Shown: piece by piece, positions 10,301 to 20,698 of the stretch
How the letters are laid out: each line of letters opens with the position of its first letter
How positions within the stretch are numbered: the stretch's first letter is position 1
Source: Polynucleobacter sp.
GTDB lineage: Bacteria; Pseudomonadota; Gammaproteobacteria; Burkholderiales; Burkholderiaceae
DNA length: 47,165 nucleotides
NCBI GenBank assembly: GCA_023254115.1
Contig: JALQYK010000065.1
Coordinates: 1 to 47,165 of the forward strand
Direction of reading: 5' to 3'
The notes under the pieces: model-generated
Told to the model about the DNA's origin: nothing
Databases searched by the model: none
Seen by the model: only the letters and a program-made list of their open reading frames with translations
Translations under genes and position numbers: made by a program

Positions 10301-11183
10301 TAGCAATGTTGCCGCCGATGCAACTTGCTTCAGCAGAGGTTGGATCTACAGCAAACACATTGCCAGACTTGTCAGCTGCATCTGAAACTCGTTTTGTAAC
10401 AACACCTGCACCAGAATAAATCGTTGCAACTTCATGATCCAAACCTGGTAAACGCAACATCTCAACAGCGCCCAGTGTTTCTAGCTTTTCAGTATTGATG
10501 ACCGCTGACATTGGTGAGAGTGGAACAGCGCCACCCGTATAACCAGTACCACCTCCACGAGGAATAATCGTCAAACCTAATTCGATACACCCCTTAACCA
10601 AGCCAGGTATTTCACCCTCTGAGTCTGGTGTTAAAACTACAAATGGATACTCAACGCGCCAGTCTGTAGCGTCTGTCACATGAGAAACACGCGCCAAACC
10701 GTCATAGGCAATGTTGTCTGCGGCAGTGTATTTGCCTAATACTTTTTTCACTCGCTTGCGTAAAACAGCAACACGATCAAATTCAGCATTGAAAAATTCA
10801 ACAGCATCTTTTGCACTACTTACCAACTTGCCAACTTTGTCAGCCAAGTCAGTTGTCATACGCTTTTGAACTTCTCTTAAGCGATGATGCAAAGCTTCAA
10901 TCAATTGCTTACGACGATGCGGGTTATCCAATAAGTCATCTTGTAAATAAGGATTGCGTTGCACAACCCAAATATCACCCAAAACTTCGTAAAGCATTCT
11001 GGCTGATCGACCTGTTTTACGACCAGACCTTAATTCATCCAAGATTTGCCATGCTTGCTCGCCCAACAAACGAATGACAATCTCTCTGTCTGAGAAAGAT
11101 GTGTAGTTATAGGGAATTTCACGCAAACGCGGAGCATTTTGGACATGCTCAGCAAAGCTATTGAGGGGCAAAGGTGCGTTCAT
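7347..11183 (-). CDS. Large FAD/Fe-S oxidoreductase, DUF3683 type (D-lactate/2-hydroxyacid dehydrogenase-like)
   Basis: A 1278-aa fusion. In order it has an N-terminal DUF3683 region (about 20-150), a VAO/PCMH FAD-binding domain with the loop GGGTGYTGG (about 210-218), an FAD-oxidase C-terminal domain with [11 protein letters not shown] and GEHGIG, a 2x[4Fe-4S] ferredoxin-like domain ([11 protein letters not shown] and [12 protein letters not shown]), and two Cys-rich CCG domains ([10 protein letters not shown] with [14 protein letters not shown] with CCGESG). This combines the GlcD/Dld and GlcF/LldE parts in one chain, so it probably oxidises D-lactate or a related 2-hydroxyacid and passes electrons through Fe-S clusters toward quinone. 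The substrate is inferred from family only. No transmembrane helix is evident. It is the first long gene of the run that continues into ubiE, which fits a respiratory link. Confidence 0.9.
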   Translation of the reverse strand: MNAPLPLNSFAEHVQNAPRLREIPYNYTSFSDREIVIRLLGEQAWQILDELRSGRKTGRSARMLYEVLGDIWVVQRNPYLQDDLLDNPHRRKQLIEALHHRLREVQKRMTTDLADKVGKLVSSAKDAVEFFNAEFDRVAVLRKRVKKVLGKYTAADNIAYDGLARVSHVTDATDWRVEYPFVVLTPDSEGEIPGLVKGCIELGLTIIPRGGGTGYTGGAVPLSPMSAVINTEKLETLGAVEMLRLPGLDHEVATIYSGAGVVTKRVSDAADKSGNVFAVDPTSAEASCIGGNIAMNAGGKKAVLWGTALDNLASWRMVDPEGNWLDVERIGHNMGKIHDVDFATFKLTWSDGLYAPGLRVIKTEELKIEGKRFRKEGLGKDVTDKFLAGLPGVQKEGCDGLITSARWVLHRMPKQIRTVCLEFFGQARDAIPSIVEVKAYLDQQTKQGGAILAGLEHLDERYLKAVGYATKSKRNVLPKMVLIGDIVGDDENAVATAASEVIRLANTRVGEGFVAVSPEARKKFWLDRSRTAAIAKHTNAFKVNEDVVIPLDRMGEYTDGIELINIELSLKNKLQLLDELESFFRQGNLPLGKSDDGHDIPEAEMLEGRVSQALQLIDTVRDEWSEWAGNINQHFSGLQDRSLRASWKLEVRAELRKIFSGASFEPILKECEAIHKRVLRSRVFVALHMHAGDGNVHTNIPVNSDNYDMLQDAHQAVDRIMKLARSLNGVISGEHGIGITKLEYLTESEIKDFRSYKLKVDPEGRFNKGKLMPGADLRNAYTPSFGLMGHESLIMQQSDIGNIASSVKDCLRCGKCKPVCATHVPRANLLYSPRNKILATSLLVEAFLYEEQTRRGVSVKHWEAFDDVAAHCTVCHKCVTPCPVKIDFGDVTMNMRNLLRKMGQKRFNPGASAAMFFLNATNPETIQLTRKLMIDWGYKAQRLAHDFLKKFAKAQTAKPRATVGKPPVQEQVIHFVNKKMPGNLPKKTARALLDIENSDIVPIIRNPQTTSVDTEAVFYFPGCGSERLFSQVGLATQAMLWHAGVQTVLPPGYLCCGYPQRGSGDFDKADKIITDNRVLFHRMANTLNYLDIKTVVVSCGTCYDQLSGYEFDKIFPGCRIVDIHEFLLEKGIKLEGAKGVRYMYHDPCHSPMKLQDPLKTVNSLVTTEDGTVISKNDRCCGESGTLAVTRSDISTQIRFRKEIEMRKGAADLRSNFDGEVKVLTSCPSCLQGLSRYNDDSETKADYIVVEMANHLLGEDWMANYVKSANQGGIERVLV

Positions 11184-11278
11184 ATCACTGGCTTTAACTA
11201 AAACGCTATTTTAAAGGACTATGAGCCTAGCCGTCTCATTCTTGAATAACCCTTTAAAACATGTCCATATTGCGGCGA

Positions 11279-11782
11279 TTAAATTAGGCCCAGCCATTGC
11301 CCAATAGCACTCCAAAAGCCATCTGGCACCATCAATAATGCATATGTCATGGTGAGATAACGTAAAAACTTACCAATAGCCATGTACATTAGACAAGGTA
11401 GCCATGGCAACCGCAGCCAACCTGCCACAGCGCACAATGGATCACCCACTATCGGCAACCACGACAAGAGTAGGGCTTGAGGACCTAATTTTTCGAACCA
11501 TTTCAATAACTTATGCTCTTTAGGACCCAATAACTTCTCATGAGCTTTACTAGCACCAAAGCCCATCAACCAGTCCAGCATCCCCCCCAAAGTATTACCA
11601 ATTGTGGCAACTAATATTGCCACCCAAAACATATCGGGATTGAGCTTTAAATAGCCGAACAAAACCGGTTCAGACCCCATTGGCAACAAGGTGGCTGATA
11701 CAAATGAAACCGTAAATACTGCCGGCAACCCAACAATAGGTAACGAGAGCCAAACTAAAAAATTATGTAAATTGCTTTCCAT
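11279..11782 (-). CDS. YqaA/VTT-family small inner-membrane protein
   Basis: A 167-aa polytopic membrane protein with about four hydrophobic segments. The central glycine-rich motif GNTLGGMLDWLMGFG (about 62-76) and the later SWLPIVGDPLCAVAGWLRL (about 104-122) are typical of YqaA-like members of the DedA/SNARE-associated (VTT) superfamily. Larger relatives act in lipid scrambling or envelope homeostasis, but the role of the short YqaA branch is not established. It is divergent from ilvA with only 40 bp between start codons and is followed by 95 bp before the DUF3683 gene, so it may have its own transcript or lead that operon. Confidence 0.85.
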   Translation of the reverse strand: MESNLHNFLVWLSLPIVGLPAVFTVSFVSATLLPMGSEPVLFGYLKLNPDMFWVAILVATIGNTLGGMLDWLMGFGASKAHEKLLGPKEHKLLKWFEKLGPQALLLSWLPIVGDPLCAVAGWLRLPWLPCLMYMAIGKFLRYLTMTYALLMVPDGFWSAIGQWLGLI

Positions 11783-11790
11783 GTTTGGTC

Positions 11791-11796
11791 ATTTTA
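11791..11796 (-). promoter_or_regulatory. Candidate -10 hexamer for the yqaA-like gene
   Basis: TAAAAT on the minus strand ends 8 nt before the ATG, with no recognisable Shine-Dalgarno in between. If used, the leader would be about one nucleotide or absent. No convincing -35 box is visible. Confidence 0.3.
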
Positions 11797-11822
11797 GGCT
11801 GATGACGTGATACGCTCACAGG

Positions 11823-13343
11823 ATGCCAAAAGATTATTTAAGAAAAATTCTAACCGCTAAGGTATATGACGTTGCTCGAGAAACCGAGCTTGAGCTTGCC
11901 TCACACTTATCAGCTCGAATCAAAAATAAGGTCTTACTCAAGCGCGAAGATAACCAACCAGTATTTTCATTCAAGCTCAGAGGCGCCTATAACAAAATGG
12001 CGCACCTTAATTCAGCTGATTTAAAACGTGGGGTAATTGCAGCCTCAGCAGGTAATCACGCTCAAGGTGTAGCTCTTTCAGCTGCCAAATTGGGTTGCAA
12101 GGCAATCATTGTGATGCCTACGACCACGCCACAAGTAAAAATTGATGCCGTAAGATCCAGAGGTGGTAACTCTGTAGAAATCGTGCTTCACGGCGAGTCT
12201 TATAGCGATGCCTATCAACATGCTTTAGCACTAGAGAAAAAACATCACCTTACATTTGTTCACCCATTTGATGATCCAGATGTCATCGCAGGTCAAGGCA
12301 CGATTGCGATGGAAGTATTGCAACAACATCAAGAACCTATTGATGCCATCTTCCTTGCAATAGGAGGGGGTGGTCTTGTTGCTGGTGTTGGCGCCTACAT
12401 CAAAGCTGTTCGCCCTGACATTAAAGTTATTGGCGTGCAAACCGTTGACTCTGATGCGATGAAAAAATCTTTAGAGGCAGGTAAAAGAGTTGAACTAAAA
12501 GATGTTGGCCTATTCTCTGACGGTACAGCAGTCAAACTTGTTGGAAAAGAGACCTTCAGGTTATGTCAAGAGGTTGTTGATGAAATAATCACGGTAGATA
12601 CCGATGCGATATGCGCAGCAATCAATGATGTATTCACTGACACAAGAAGCATTCTTGAACCCGCCGGCGCTCTTGCGCTAGCCGGTCTGAAATCATATGT
12701 AGAACGCGAGAAATGCAAAGATAAAACCTTGGTAGCGGTTGCTTGTGGTGCAAATATTAACTTCAACCGCTTGCGATTCGTTGCTGAGCGCGCAGAAGTT
12801 GGTGAGGCTAAGGAAGCTGTTTTTGCTGTGACCATTCCAGAACAAAGAGGTTCTTTTAGACGCTTTTGCGAATTGTTAGGCGACAGAAACGTCACAGAAT
12901 TTAACTACCGCATTGCTGACTCTGATAAAGCCCACATCTTTGTAGGCATTGCTACACAAAAAGCGACTGACAGCACCCAAATAGCAAAGTCTTTCAAAAA
13001 GTCTGGTTTTGACACAATTGATTTGACGCACGATGAATTGGCCAAATCTCACCTGCGCCACATGGTAGGCGGGCGATCAACTCTTGCAAAAAATGAATTG
13101 CTTTACCGCTTTGAATTCCCAGAAAAACCTGGGGCGCTAATGAAGTTCTTAACGAGCATGGCTCCAAACTGGAATATCAGCTTGTTTCATTACCGAAATC
13201 ATGGCGCCGACTATGGCCGAATTTTGGTGGGCATTCAAGTTCCAAGTAGCGATAAAAAAGAGCTGAAAAAATTCTTAGCAGGTCTTGGTTATCCTCACTG
13301 GGATGAAAGTGATAACCCTGCCTACAAACTTTTCCTAGCTTAA
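11823..13343 (+). CDS. ilvA: Biosynthetic threonine ammonia-lyase (threonine deaminase)
   Basis: PLP enzyme converting L-threonine to 2-oxobutanoate, the first step of isoleucine synthesis. The 506 aa equal the long, allosterically controlled form. The PLP lysine is in FSFKLRGAYNKM (about 47-58); ASAGNHAQG and the phosphate-binding GGGGLVAGVG follow. The C-terminal third holds two ACT-like regulatory domains (around AVTIPEQRGSFRRFC and RFEFPEKPGALMKFL), the site of isoleucine/valine control in the family. It starts 40 bp from the divergent yqaA-like gene and stops 2 bp before the 5'-nucleotidase gene, which it probably shares a transcript with. Confidence 0.97.
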   Translation: MPKDYLRKILTAKVYDVARETELELASHLSARIKNKVLLKREDNQPVFSFKLRGAYNKMAHLNSADLKRGVIAASAGNHAQGVALSAAKLGCKAIIVMPTTTPQVKIDAVRSRGGNSVEIVLHGESYSDAYQHALALEKKHHLTFVHPFDDPDVIAGQGTIAMEVLQQHQEPIDAIFLAIGGGGLVAGVGAYIKAVRPDIKVIGVQTVDSDAMKKSLEAGKRVELKDVGLFSDGTAVKLVGKETFRLCQEVVDEIITVDTDAICAAINDVFTDTRSILEPAGALALAGLKSYVEREKCKDKTLVAVACGANINFNRLRFVAERAEVGEAKEAVFAVTIPEQRGSFRRFCELLGDRNVTEFNYRIADSDKAHIFVGIATQKATDSTQIAKSFKKSGFDTIDLTHDELAKSHLRHMVGGRSTLAKNELLYRFEFPEKPGALMKFLTSMAPNWNISLFHYRNHGADYGRILVGIQVPSSDKKELKKFLAGLGYPHWDESDNPAYKLFLA

Positions 13344-13345
13344 AA

Positions 13346-14260
13346 ATGGCTTTCTCATTAGATGGAAAACTTGTTGTAGCCATCTCATCAAGGGCTCTTT
13401 TTAACTTCGAAGAAGAAAATCAAATTTTTGAAGCCACAGATGACAGTGCATACATGCAATTGCAACTTGAGCGTATCGATCAAGCTGCCAAACCAGGTGT
13501 TGCATATCCGCTAGTAAAAAAGTTACTTGGCTTTAACCAAGGTAAACAGCAAATGGTTGAAGTGGTCATTCTTTCAAGAAATGACCCAGTGAGCGGCTTA
13601 AGAGTTTTTAGATCTGCAAAAAGTGTTGGGTTAGCTATTGAGCGTGGAGTATTCACTCGCGGCAGACCTCCCTATCACTACCTCAAATCATTGCAAGCCA
13701 ATCTATTCTTGTCTGCAAATGCAGATGATGTGCGAGCAACCCTTGATGCCGGCTTTCCTGCAGCGATGGTTTTTCCTCAAAGTAAGCAAATTGCAGAGTC
13801 CAATCCTGATGAGATTCGTATTGCCTTTGACGGAGATGCTGTGTTGTTTTCTGATGAAGCTGAGCAAGTCTTTCAAAGTAAAGGACTAGATGCTTTTGTG
13901 GCACATGAAAGCAAAAAGGTTGAAATACCTCTTCCGCCAGGTCCATTCAAGCCATTACTGGAAGCTTTACATCGCCTCCAGAACGCAACGAAACAAGATA
14001 ATCACCCTATGCGAATTAGAACGGCACTGGTAACTGCACGATCTGCACCTGCGCACGAAAGAGCAATCAGAACTCTGATGGCGTGGGGCGTGACAGTGGA
14101 TGAGGCCATGTTTCTAGGCGGCTTAGCGAAAAAAGATTTTTTAAAAGAATTTCAACCTGACTTCTTTTTTGATGATCAATTAGGGCATTGCGAATTAGCT
14201 TCAGATGTTGCTCCAACAGGTCAAGTTCTATCTGGCATTGCCAATCAAATTAAAAAATAA
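13346..14260 (+). CDS. Cytosolic 5'-nucleotidase (NT5C1-like family)
   Basis: A 304-aa protein matching the bacterial branch of the 5'-nucleotidase family related to cytosolic NT5C1, which dephosphorylates nucleoside monophosphates. Recognisable segments are [17 protein letters not shown] at the N-terminus (in place of the usual DxDxT of HAD enzymes), [18 protein letters not shown], the [11 protein letters not shown] region, [36 protein letters not shown] and the later [10 protein letters not shown]. The last two acidic clusters are good candidates for metal binding. It follows ilvA by 2 bp and precedes queF by 2 bp, a tight three-gene arrangement in which the three products share no obvious pathway. 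Confidence 0.85.
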   Translation: MAFSLDGKLVVAISSRALFNFEEENQIFEATDDSAYMQLQLERIDQAAKPGVAYPLVKKLLGFNQGKQQMVEVVILSRNDPVSGLRVFRSAKSVGLAIERGVFTRGRPPYHYLKSLQANLFLSANADDVRATLDAGFPAAMVFPQSKQIAESNPDEIRIAFDGDAVLFSDEAEQVFQSKGLDAFVAHESKKVEIPLPPGPFKPLLEALHRLQNATKQDNHPMRIRTALVTARSAPAHERAIRTLMAWGVTVDEAMFLGGLAKKDFLKEFQPDFFFDDQLGHCELASDVAPTGQVLSGIANQIKK

Positions 14261-14262
14261 TC

Positions 14263-15096
14263 ATGAGTCATTTAGAGCACGCTCCACTGGGTAAAAACTC
14301 GGAAAATCCGAATCAATACAGCCCAGATTTACTGTTTCCAATTAGTAGAGATGAAAATCGAGCCAAATTAGGCATCCAGTCTCAATCATTACCTTTTTTT
14401 GGTGTTGATATTTGGAATGCTTATGAGTTGAGTTGGTTAAATGCTAAAGGCAAACCTCAGCTGGCGATTGCCACATTTATGGTGCCAGCCAACTCCCCCA
14501 ACATCATCGAATCAAAATCTTGGAAACTTTATCTAAATAGCTTAAATAATCATCGCTTTCACTCTAACGATGAACTAATTGATACTCTTAAAAAAGATTT
14601 ATCAAAGGCAGCTGGCGCCACAGTTACAGTGCAACTCCACAGCCCAGAATCACAGAGCGCCTGCGGAATGAAAGAGGTTCCAGGAAAACTTTTAGATCGA
14701 TTAGATCTTGAGATTAATCCTTCGCAAAAACCAACATCAGATTTACTTAGTTCCGACTCAAGCCTGGGCTTAGTAGAAGAAACTTTAGTAACCCACCTAC
14801 TTCGCTCAAACTGTCCAGTCACTGGACAACCAGACTGGGCCAGCGTACAAATCAACTACGCAGGTCCCACGATTAATGAAGAGGGTTTGCTACGTTACTT
14901 GATTGCCTTCAGAGAGCATCAAGAGTTTCATGAGCATTGCGTAGAAAAAATATTCATCGATATTAAAAATAAATGCCACCCTAGCAAACTATCGGTTTAT
15001 GCCCGATACACTCGCAGAGGCGGCATTGACATCAACCCATTCAGAGCTGATTACAACGCAGAGTGGCCTGATAACAAGCGCCACTCACGTCAATAG
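14263..15096 (+). CDS. queF: NADPH-dependent 7-cyano-7-deazaguanine reductase
   Basis: Reduces preQ0 to preQ1 in the queuosine tRNA-modification pathway. The 277 aa correspond to the long bimodular E. coli type. The catalytic cysteine is in [15 protein letters not shown] (about 183-197), followed by the QueF signature [13 protein letters not shown] containing the substrate-binding Glu/His and by [16 protein letters not shown] near the C-terminus. It is separated by only 2 bp from the upstream 5'-nucleotidase gene and converges on ssb with 3 bp between stops. No other queuosine gene lies in the window. Confidence 0.96.
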   Translation: MSHLEHAPLGKNSENPNQYSPDLLFPISRDENRAKLGIQSQSLPFFGVDIWNAYELSWLNAKGKPQLAIATFMVPANSPNIIESKSWKLYLNSLNNHRFHSNDELIDTLKKDLSKAAGATVTVQLHSPESQSACGMKEVPGKLLDRLDLEINPSQKPTSDLLSSDSSLGLVEETLVTHLLRSNCPVTGQPDWASVQINYAGPTINEEGLLRYLIAFREHQEFHEHCVEKIFIDIKNKCHPSKLSVYARYTRRGGIDINPFRADYNAEWPDNKRHSRQ

Positions 15097-15099
15097 AAA

Positions 15100-15540
15100 T
15101 TAAAACGGAATATCGTCGTCTATATCGCCAAGACTAGGGCTACTCATTGGCGCAGATGATTTAGGCGCTGCCATTGATGGTGAGCCACCATCTGAAGAGC
15201 CTGGTGCACGACCACCCAACATTTGCATTGTTTCGGCAACGATTTCAGTAGAGTATTTTTCTTGACCACTTTGATCCGTCCACTTGCGTGTACGTAAACG
15301 GCCTTCAACATATACCTGAGAACCTTTTTTCAAATACTTCTCTGCAACTTCGGCTACTTTGCCAAAGAATGCAACCCTGTGCCATTCTGTGTTTTCACGC
15401 ATCTCGCCAGATTGCTTATCGCGATAACGATCTGTAGTTGCAATTGAAATATTTGTTACTGCATCGCCACTAGGTAGGCGACGAGTTTCTGGATCACGGC
15501 CAACATTACCCACAATAATTACTTTATTTACTGATGCCAT
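15100..15540 (-). CDS. ssb: Single-stranded DNA-binding protein
   Basis: A 146-aa SSB that coats single-stranded DNA during replication, recombination and repair. The N-terminal OB fold (about 1-110) starts [17 protein letters not shown] and includes [20 protein letters not shown] and [12 protein letters not shown] Gly/Ser/Pro-rich linker follows, and the protein ends in the acidic tip DIDDDIPF that recruits partner proteins. A clear GGGAGA Shine-Dalgarno lies about 6 nt before the ATG. Position close to uvrA, with an MFS gene between them, is common in Burkholderiales. Confidence 0.97.
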   Translation of the reverse strand: MASVNKVIIVGNVGRDPETRRLPSGDAVTNISIATTDRYRDKQSGEMRENTEWHRVAFFGKVAEVAEKYLKKGSQVYVEGRLRTRKWTDQSGQEKYSTEIVAETMQMLGGRAPGSSDGGSPSMAAPKSSAPMSSPSLGDIDDDIPF

Positions 15541-15601
15541 CTTTGTCTCCCGAAGAAAAAATTTGTTGTACCGAAATTAAATGATTCATATCTATGTTAA
15601 A

Positions 15602-15635
15602 GCCTCAAACTCAACCTTCGACAGGTTTTTGAGGC
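15602..15635 (-). terminator. Possible terminator at the 3' end of the MFS gene
   Basis: On the minus strand, GCCTCAAA pairs with TTTGAGGC (8 bp), with an inner 5-bp AACCT/AGGTT stem, and is followed by TTTAA. It overlaps the last codons of the MFS gene and lies upstream of ssb. The U-tract is weak, so termination is likely to be partial at most. Confidence 0.4.
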
Positions 15636-16777
15636 AACTCTCTCATAGATAAAGCAATTATAAGCCAGGCAAATATCATGGCTGAGCAGGCATAAAAAAC
15701 TGATGCCTCACCCCAATTCTGTAATAGCCAACCACCCAAGAGACCACCCAAAAACAAACCAGTTGATTGAGTGGTGTTGTAAATACCCAAAGCCGTACCT
15801 TTTGCATGGCTAGCCCATCTAGAAACTAGTGACGGCTGCATAGCCTCAAGAATATTAAATCCAATGAAGTAAACCAATACCGCTAAAGCTAAACCAGGTA
15901 GACCAATAAAATTAGCCATCATTAGTTGAGCTATCAACATGGCAGTAATGCCCAAAATAAATGCTGGCTTCATACGTTTTCGCTTCTCACTCATCATGAT
16001 GATAGGAGCCATGAATGCAAAAGAGATTAAAACAGCTGGCAAATAGAGCTGCCAATGCGCAGATAAAGGCAAATCAGCTCGAGCCAACAACCTTGGCAAA
16101 GTTAAAAATAGAGCAATTTGGGCAGCGTGCAAAACTAGCACGCCCACATTAAGGCGAAAAAGATCTTTATTAAAAAAAACTTCTGAAAATTTTGCTGTAA
16201 ACGGGGTTTGGCTTGACTTGCTTTGCTCTGGCACCACAAATAGGGCTATTAACAAGGCTCCGATACCTAAAAAAGCCATGACATTGAACATCCCATCCAA
16301 ACCAATTGATTGATGCAAAGGGGAGGCGACAACCAAAGATAGCGCGAAAGTAAGCGCAATACTGCCCCCCACCATCGCCATAGCTCGAGTTCTAGTCTCT
16401 TCCCTGGTTAAATCAGCTAACCATGCTGTTACAGCAGCAGAAATTGCACCCGCCCCTTGAATCGCCCTACCGGTTGTTATCCAAACTAAGTCGTCATGAC
16501 TGGCTGCAATAAAAGCTCCCAAGACAAACAATGCCAAACCAAGAACCACAACAGGGCGACGACCGTATTTATCTGACAGCATTCCAAGAGGTATGTGTAA
16601 GCAAGCCTGCACAAAACCATAGATGCCTAAAGCCAAACCTACTAAAAGGGCCTGATCCCCGCCAGACAAGGATTTGGCGTGAATACTAAATACCGGCAAG
16701 ATTAAAAAAAGACCCAACATGCGTAGGGCAAAAATACCGGCTAAAGCCAAAGATGCGCGAAGTTCTGATTTTTCCAT
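15611..16777 (-). CDS. MFS transporter (12-TM, drug/H+ antiporter type)
   Basis: A 388-aa major facilitator superfamily permease with about 12 hydrophobic segments. Motif A between TM2 and TM3 is clear (GMLSDKYGRRPVVVLG, about 62-77), and the antiporter-like motif around TM4-5 (GRAIQGAGAISAAVTAW, about 98-114) places it among DHA1-type drug or metabolite exporters. It resembles YajR-type transporters but lacks the C-terminal cytoplasmic domain of E. coli YajR. The substrate cannot be read from sequence. It is divergent from uvrA across 39 bp. The gene order ssb-MFS-uvrA is conserved in many betaproteobacteria and implies nothing specific about transport. Confidence 0.9.
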   Translation of the reverse strand: MEKSELRASLALAGIFALRMLGLFLILPVFSIHAKSLSGGDQALLVGLALGIYGFVQACLHIPLGMLSDKYGRRPVVVLGLALFVLGAFIAASHDDLVWITTGRAIQGAGAISAAVTAWLADLTREETRTRAMAMVGGSIALTFALSLVVASPLHQSIGLDGMFNVMAFLGIGALLIALFVVPEQSKSSQTPFTAKFSEVFFNKDLFRLNVGVLVLHAAQIALFLTLPRLLARADLPLSAHWQLYLPAVLISFAFMAPIIMMSEKRKRMKPAFILGITAMLIAQLMMANFIGLPGLALAVLVYFIGFNILEAMQPSLVSRWASHAKGTALGIYNTTQSTGLFLGGLLGGWLLQNWGEASVFYACSAMIFAWLIIALSMRELPQKPVEG

Positions 16778-16816
16778 AAAGAAGAGCTATATTAACTGGT
16801 TACGCAAAGAAAAATC

Positions 16817-19672
16817 ATGGATACGATAAAAATTAGGGGTGCACGCACCCACAACTTAAAAAGCATCAACTTAGATATCCCTAGAGACCAGTTGGTGGTC
16901 ATTACTGGGCTATCTGGATCAGGCAAAAGCTCTTTAGCTTTTGATACCTTGTACGCGGAAGGTCAACGTCGCTACGTTGAGTCACTTTCCGCCTACGCCA
17001 GACAGTTTTTACAACTTATGGAAAAACCTGATGTTGACTCTATTGAAGGTTTGTCGCCCGCAATATCTATTGAACAAAAAGCAACAAGTCACAATCCACG
17101 ATCAACAGTGGGTACTGTGACAGAAATCCATGACTACCTAAGATTGCTCTTTGCCCGCGCTGGCACACCTCACTGCCCAGAGCACCATTTACCTCTAGAA
17201 GCACAAAGCGTATCTCAAATGGTAGATACCGTTATGGCAAAACCAGAAGATACAAAGCTGATGATTTTGGCACCCGTGGTAAGTGAGCGTAAAGGTGAGC
17301 ACGTTGACCTATTTGAAGATCTACAAGCCCAGGGATTTGTTCGCTTTAGAGTTCGCTCAGGCGGCGGTACTGCACAACATGCCACCGCAAAAATATATGA
17401 AGTAGATGATTTGCCAAAATTAAAAAAGAATGAAAAACATTCCATTGATGTTGTGATTGATCGCATCAAAGTTAAAGCCGATATTCAACAACGCTTGGCG
17501 GAATCATTTGAAACTGCACTAAGACTGGCAGATGGTCGAGCGATTGCATTAGAGATGGATTCAAACGAAGAACAACTCTTCTCCAGTAAATTTGCATGCC
17601 CTGTTTGCTCATACTCACTGCAAGAACTTGAGCCAAGATTGTTTTCATTTAACAACCCAATGGGCGCCTGCCCAAGTTGTGATGGCTTAGGTCACATTAC
17701 TTTCTTTGATCCAAAACGAGTTGTTGCACACCCAGAACTATCTCTAGCATCAGGTGCAATCAAGGGATGGGATCGTCGTAATCAGTTTTACTTTAGGCTT
17801 CTACAAAATTTAGCAAAACATGCCAACTTTGATTTAGAAGCGCCTTTTGAAGAACTACCCAAGAAAGCTCAAGACTTAATTCTTTTTGGCTCAGGAAATC
17901 AAGATATTCCATTCGAATATCTCAATGAAAAGGGTAAAGTCATTGTGCGCGAGCATGCCTTTGAAGGCATTGTTGCAAATTTTGAAAGACGCTACAAAGA
18001 GACAGATTCAGCAACCGTTAGAGAAGAGTTAGCCAAATATCAAAACAATAAACCTTGTCCAACATGTAAAGGTACACGCCTGAGAACAGAGGCAAGAAAC
18101 GTCAAAGTGGGTGATGGCTCTCAATCTCGTGCTATTTATGAAATTAGTAATCTCCCGTTAGGCAAAGCCCTTACCTATTTCAAGACACTAGAACTAAAAG
18201 GTGCAAAAAAGGAAATTGCTGGAAAAATTATTTCAGAAATCAGTTCCCGCCTAAGCTTCTTAAATGACGTTGGTCTTGATTATTTATCCTTGGACAGAAG
18301 TGCGGATACGTTGTCAGGCGGCGAGGCCCAGCGTATTAGATTGGCATCACAAATTGGTTCAGGATTAACTGGCGTCATGTATGTTCTTGATGAACCTTCT
18401 ATTGGCCTACATCAACGCGATAATGATCGCCTCATTGGCACACTCAAGCATTTGAGAGATTTGGGTAACTCTGTCTTAGTTGTTGAACATGACGAAGACA
18501 TGATTCGCGCCTCAGATCACGTGATTGATATTGGCCCAGGCGCTGGCGAGCATGGTGGAAAAATTATTGCTCAGGGCACGCCAAAAGAAATTCAGGAACA
18601 CCCGACATCACTAACGGGCGCATATCTATCTGGCAAGGAATCAATCGCAGTACCTAAAAATCGTACCGCCGTTAGCAATAAAAACTTAAAAATTATTGGC
18701 GCCACTGGCAACAATTTAAAAAATGTTGACGTTGAAATTCCTCTAGGTTTGTTGACCTGCGTTACGGGTGTCTCAGGTTCAGGCAAGTCAACCTTAATCA
18801 ACGACACACTTCATCATGCTGTTGCTCAACATCTTTATGGTTCGAATGCAGAGCCTGCTGAACACAAAGAAATTCAGGGCTTAGAACATTTTGATAAGGT
18901 GATTAACGTTGATCAATCACCAATCGGTAGAACACCAAGATCCAATCCTGCAACATACACTGGTTTATTTACTCCAATTAGAGAGTTATTTGCCGGTGTA
19001 CCTGCTGCAAGAGAAAGAGGCTATGAGGCTGGTCGATTCTCGTTTAACGTTCGTGGTGGCAGATGCGAAACCTGTGAAGGTGATGGTGTTCTAAAAGTTG
19101 AGATGCACTTTTTACCCGATGTCTATGTTCCTTGTGATGTATGCCATGGCAAACGATACAACCGTGAAACATTAGATATTCGCTACAAAGGCAAAAATAT
19201 TCACGAAGTTTTATCCATGACAATCGAACAGGCTCACGAGTTTTTTGATGCCGTTCCTACTGTCAAGAGAAAACTAAAAACACTTCTTGATGTTGGTCTT
19301 GGTTATGTCAAGCTAGGCCAGAGTGCAACCACTTTATCTGGCGGAGAGGCCCAACGCGTCAAGCTATCTCTTGAACTATCTAAACGTGATACAGGTAGGA
19401 CCCTATATATTCTTGACGAGCCCACTACTGGACTGCATTTCCACGATATTCAACTGCTTTTAAAAGTAATACATACCCTAAAAAAGCATGGGAATACAAT
19501 TGTCATCATTGAGCACAACCTCGATGTCATTAAGACGGCTGACTGGATTATTGATTTAGGCCCAGAAGGTGGTGGCGGTGGCGGTGAAATTATTGCCGTA
19601 GGAACCCCCGAAAATGTTGCTAAAGTAGCAAAAAGTTATACCGGCAAGTACTTAGCCCCCTTATTGAAATAA
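16817..19672 (+). CDS. uvrA: UvrA, excinuclease ABC subunit A
   Basis: DNA-damage sensor ATPase of nucleotide excision repair. The 951 aa are full length. There are two ABC modules: Walker [10 protein letters not shown] (about 32-40) with signature [12 protein letters not shown], and Walker [10 protein letters not shown] (about 649-657) with signature [12 protein letters not shown]. The inserted zinc site (CPVC ... CPSCDGLG, about 256-287) and the C-terminal zinc finger (CETCEGDG ... CDVCHGKRY) that contacts damaged DNA are both intact. I see no CTGT-N8-ACAG type LexA box in the short upstream region, so SOS control is not supported by what is visible. It is followed 23 bp later by kdsD. Confidence 0.98.
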   Translation: MDTIKIRGARTHNLKSINLDIPRDQLVVITGLSGSGKSSLAFDTLYAEGQRRYVESLSAYARQFLQLMEKPDVDSIEGLSPAISIEQKATSHNPRSTVGTVTEIHDYLRLLFARAGTPHCPEHHLPLEAQSVSQMVDTVMAKPEDTKLMILAPVVSERKGEHVDLFEDLQAQGFVRFRVRSGGGTAQHATAKIYEVDDLPKLKKNEKHSIDVVIDRIKVKADIQQRLAESFETALRLADGRAIALEMDSNEEQLFSSKFACPVCSYSLQELEPRLFSFNNPMGACPSCDGLGHITFFDPKRVVAHPELSLASGAIKGWDRRNQFYFRLLQNLAKHANFDLEAPFEELPKKAQDLILFGSGNQDIPFEYLNEKGKVIVREHAFEGIVANFERRYKETDSATVREELAKYQNNKPCPTCKGTRLRTEARNVKVGDGSQSRAIYEISNLPLGKALTYFKTLELKGAKKEIAGKIISEISSRLSFLNDVGLDYLSLDRSADTLSGGEAQRIRLASQIGSGLTGVMYVLDEPSIGLHQRDNDRLIGTLKHLRDLGNSVLVVEHDEDMIRASDHVIDIGPGAGEHGGKIIAQGTPKEIQEHPTSLTGAYLSGKESIAVPKNRTAVSNKNLKIIGATGNNLKNVDVEIPLGLLTCVTGVSGSGKSTLINDTLHHAVAQHLYGSNAEPAEHKEIQGLEHFDKVINVDQSPIGRTPRSNPATYTGLFTPIRELFAGVPAARERGYEAGRFSFNVRGGRCETCEGDGVLKVEMHFLPDVYVPCDVCHGKRYNRETLDIRYKGKNIHEVLSMTIEQAHEFFDAVPTVKRKLKTLLDVGLGYVKLGQSATTLSGGEAQRVKLSLELSKRDTGRTLYILDEPTTGLHFHDIQLLLKVIHTLKKHGNTIVIIEHNLDVIKTADWIIDLGPEGGGGGGEIIAVGTPENVAKVAKSYTGKYLAPLLK

Positions 19673-19683
19673 GGCTAAAGACA

Positions 19684-19689
19684 TATACT
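19684..19689 (+). promoter_or_regulatory. Candidate -10 hexamer for kdsD
   Basis: TATACT ends 6 nt before the kdsD ATG (19696), with no Shine-Dalgarno between. A transcript from it would be leaderless. TTATTG at 19661-19666 is a weak -35 with a 17-bp spacer. Confidence 0.35.
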
Positions 19690-19695
19690 TCTGTT

Positions 19696-20697
19696 ATGAA
19701 CAAACAAACCGACCTGCAAAGACAAAGAGCCATTGACCTTGCTAGAGAAACTTTAGCTATTGAAGGCGAGGCCATACTAACCCTGCAGAAAAACCTAACA
19801 AATCAGAATGCTGAGCAATTTGCTCACGCGATTGAGATTTTATTAGCCTGCACTGGTCGCGTAGTGGTTTCAGGAATTGGTAAATCTGGTCACATTGGCA
19901 GAAAAATTGCTGCAACTTTTGCATCTACTGGGTCACCGGCATTTTTTGTGCATCCAGCAGAAGCAAGTCATGGCGATTTGGGCATGGTTACACAACATGA
20001 TGTATTTGTAGCCTTCTCAAACTCTGGTGAAACAAGTGAGCTAACAGCCATTGTTCCAATCATTAAACGCACTGGAGCCAAACTAATTGCTTTAACAGGT
20101 AATCCAAATTCATCTTTGGCAGTGCTAGCTGACTCGCACCTCAATGTAGCCGTAGAAAAAGAAGCGTGCCCATTTAACTTGGCACCCACAGCCAGCACAA
20201 CTGCTGCGCTGGCTATGGGAGATGCATTAGCTGTGGCTCTTCTTGATGCCAGAGGATTCAAACCAGAAGACTTTGCAAGATCCCACCCTGGCGGCAGCTT
20301 AGGCAGAAAATTGCTCACTCATGTCAGAGATGTCATGAGAAGCGGCTCTGAGGCTCCTAAAATTAATATCAATGCCAGCATCACAGATGCCCTATTAGAA
20401 ATCACAGCAAAACGAATGGGCATGACTGTTGTGACAGATGATGAAAATAAAGTTTTAGGTATTTTTACAGATGGTGACTTACGTCGCTTGATCGAGAAAA
20501 ATATTCAGTTCCAGAATATTTCTCTTAAATCTGCCATGACAGCAAACCCCAGAACAATTTCCCCTGATTTATTAGCAGCTGAAGCTGTTGAAATGATGGA
20601 GCGCCACCGCATCAATCAATTAGTTGTCGTTGATGGTCAACATCGTCTACTAGGCGCGCTTAACTTGCATGATCTTTTTGCAGCCCAGGTTATTTAA
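19696..20697 (+). CDS. kdsD: Arabinose-5-phosphate isomerase
   Basis: Interconverts ribulose-5-phosphate and arabinose-5-phosphate, the first step toward the LPS inner-core sugar Kdo. The 333 aa comprise an N-terminal SIS domain with VSGIGKSGHIGRKIAATFAS (about 54-73) and SHGDLGM, the SNSGET phosphosugar loop, and two C-terminal CBS domains (about 205-330). This is the usual KdsD/KpsF architecture. It starts the LPS block kdsD-kdsC-lptC-lptA-lptB, and its stop is one base from the kdsC ATG. Confidence 0.95.
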   Translation: MNKQTDLQRQRAIDLARETLAIEGEAILTLQKNLTNQNAEQFAHAIEILLACTGRVVVSGIGKSGHIGRKIAATFASTGSPAFFVHPAEASHGDLGMVTQHDVFVAFSNSGETSELTAIVPIIKRTGAKLIALTGNPNSSLAVLADSHLNVAVEKEACPFNLAPTASTTAALAMGDALAVALLDARGFKPEDFARSHPGGSLGRKLLTHVRDVMRSGSEAPKININASITDALLEITAKRMGMTVVTDDENKVLGIFTDGDLRRLIEKNIQFQNISLKSAMTANPRTISPDLLAAEAVEMMERHRINQLVVVDGQHRLLGALNLHDLFAAQVI

Positions 20698-20698
20698 T

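Noticed and set aside
11209-11259. 9-bp inverted repeat TTTTAAAGG/CCTTTAAAA between the yqaA-like gene and the DUF3683 gene
   Set aside because: The stem is very AT-rich, the loop is over 30 nt and no U-tract follows; it could be chance in AT-rich DNA, so it is not listed as a terminator or operator.
16778-16816. LexA (SOS) box upstream of uvrA
   Set aside because: No CTGT-N8-ACAG pattern or close variant is visible in the 39-bp spacer.
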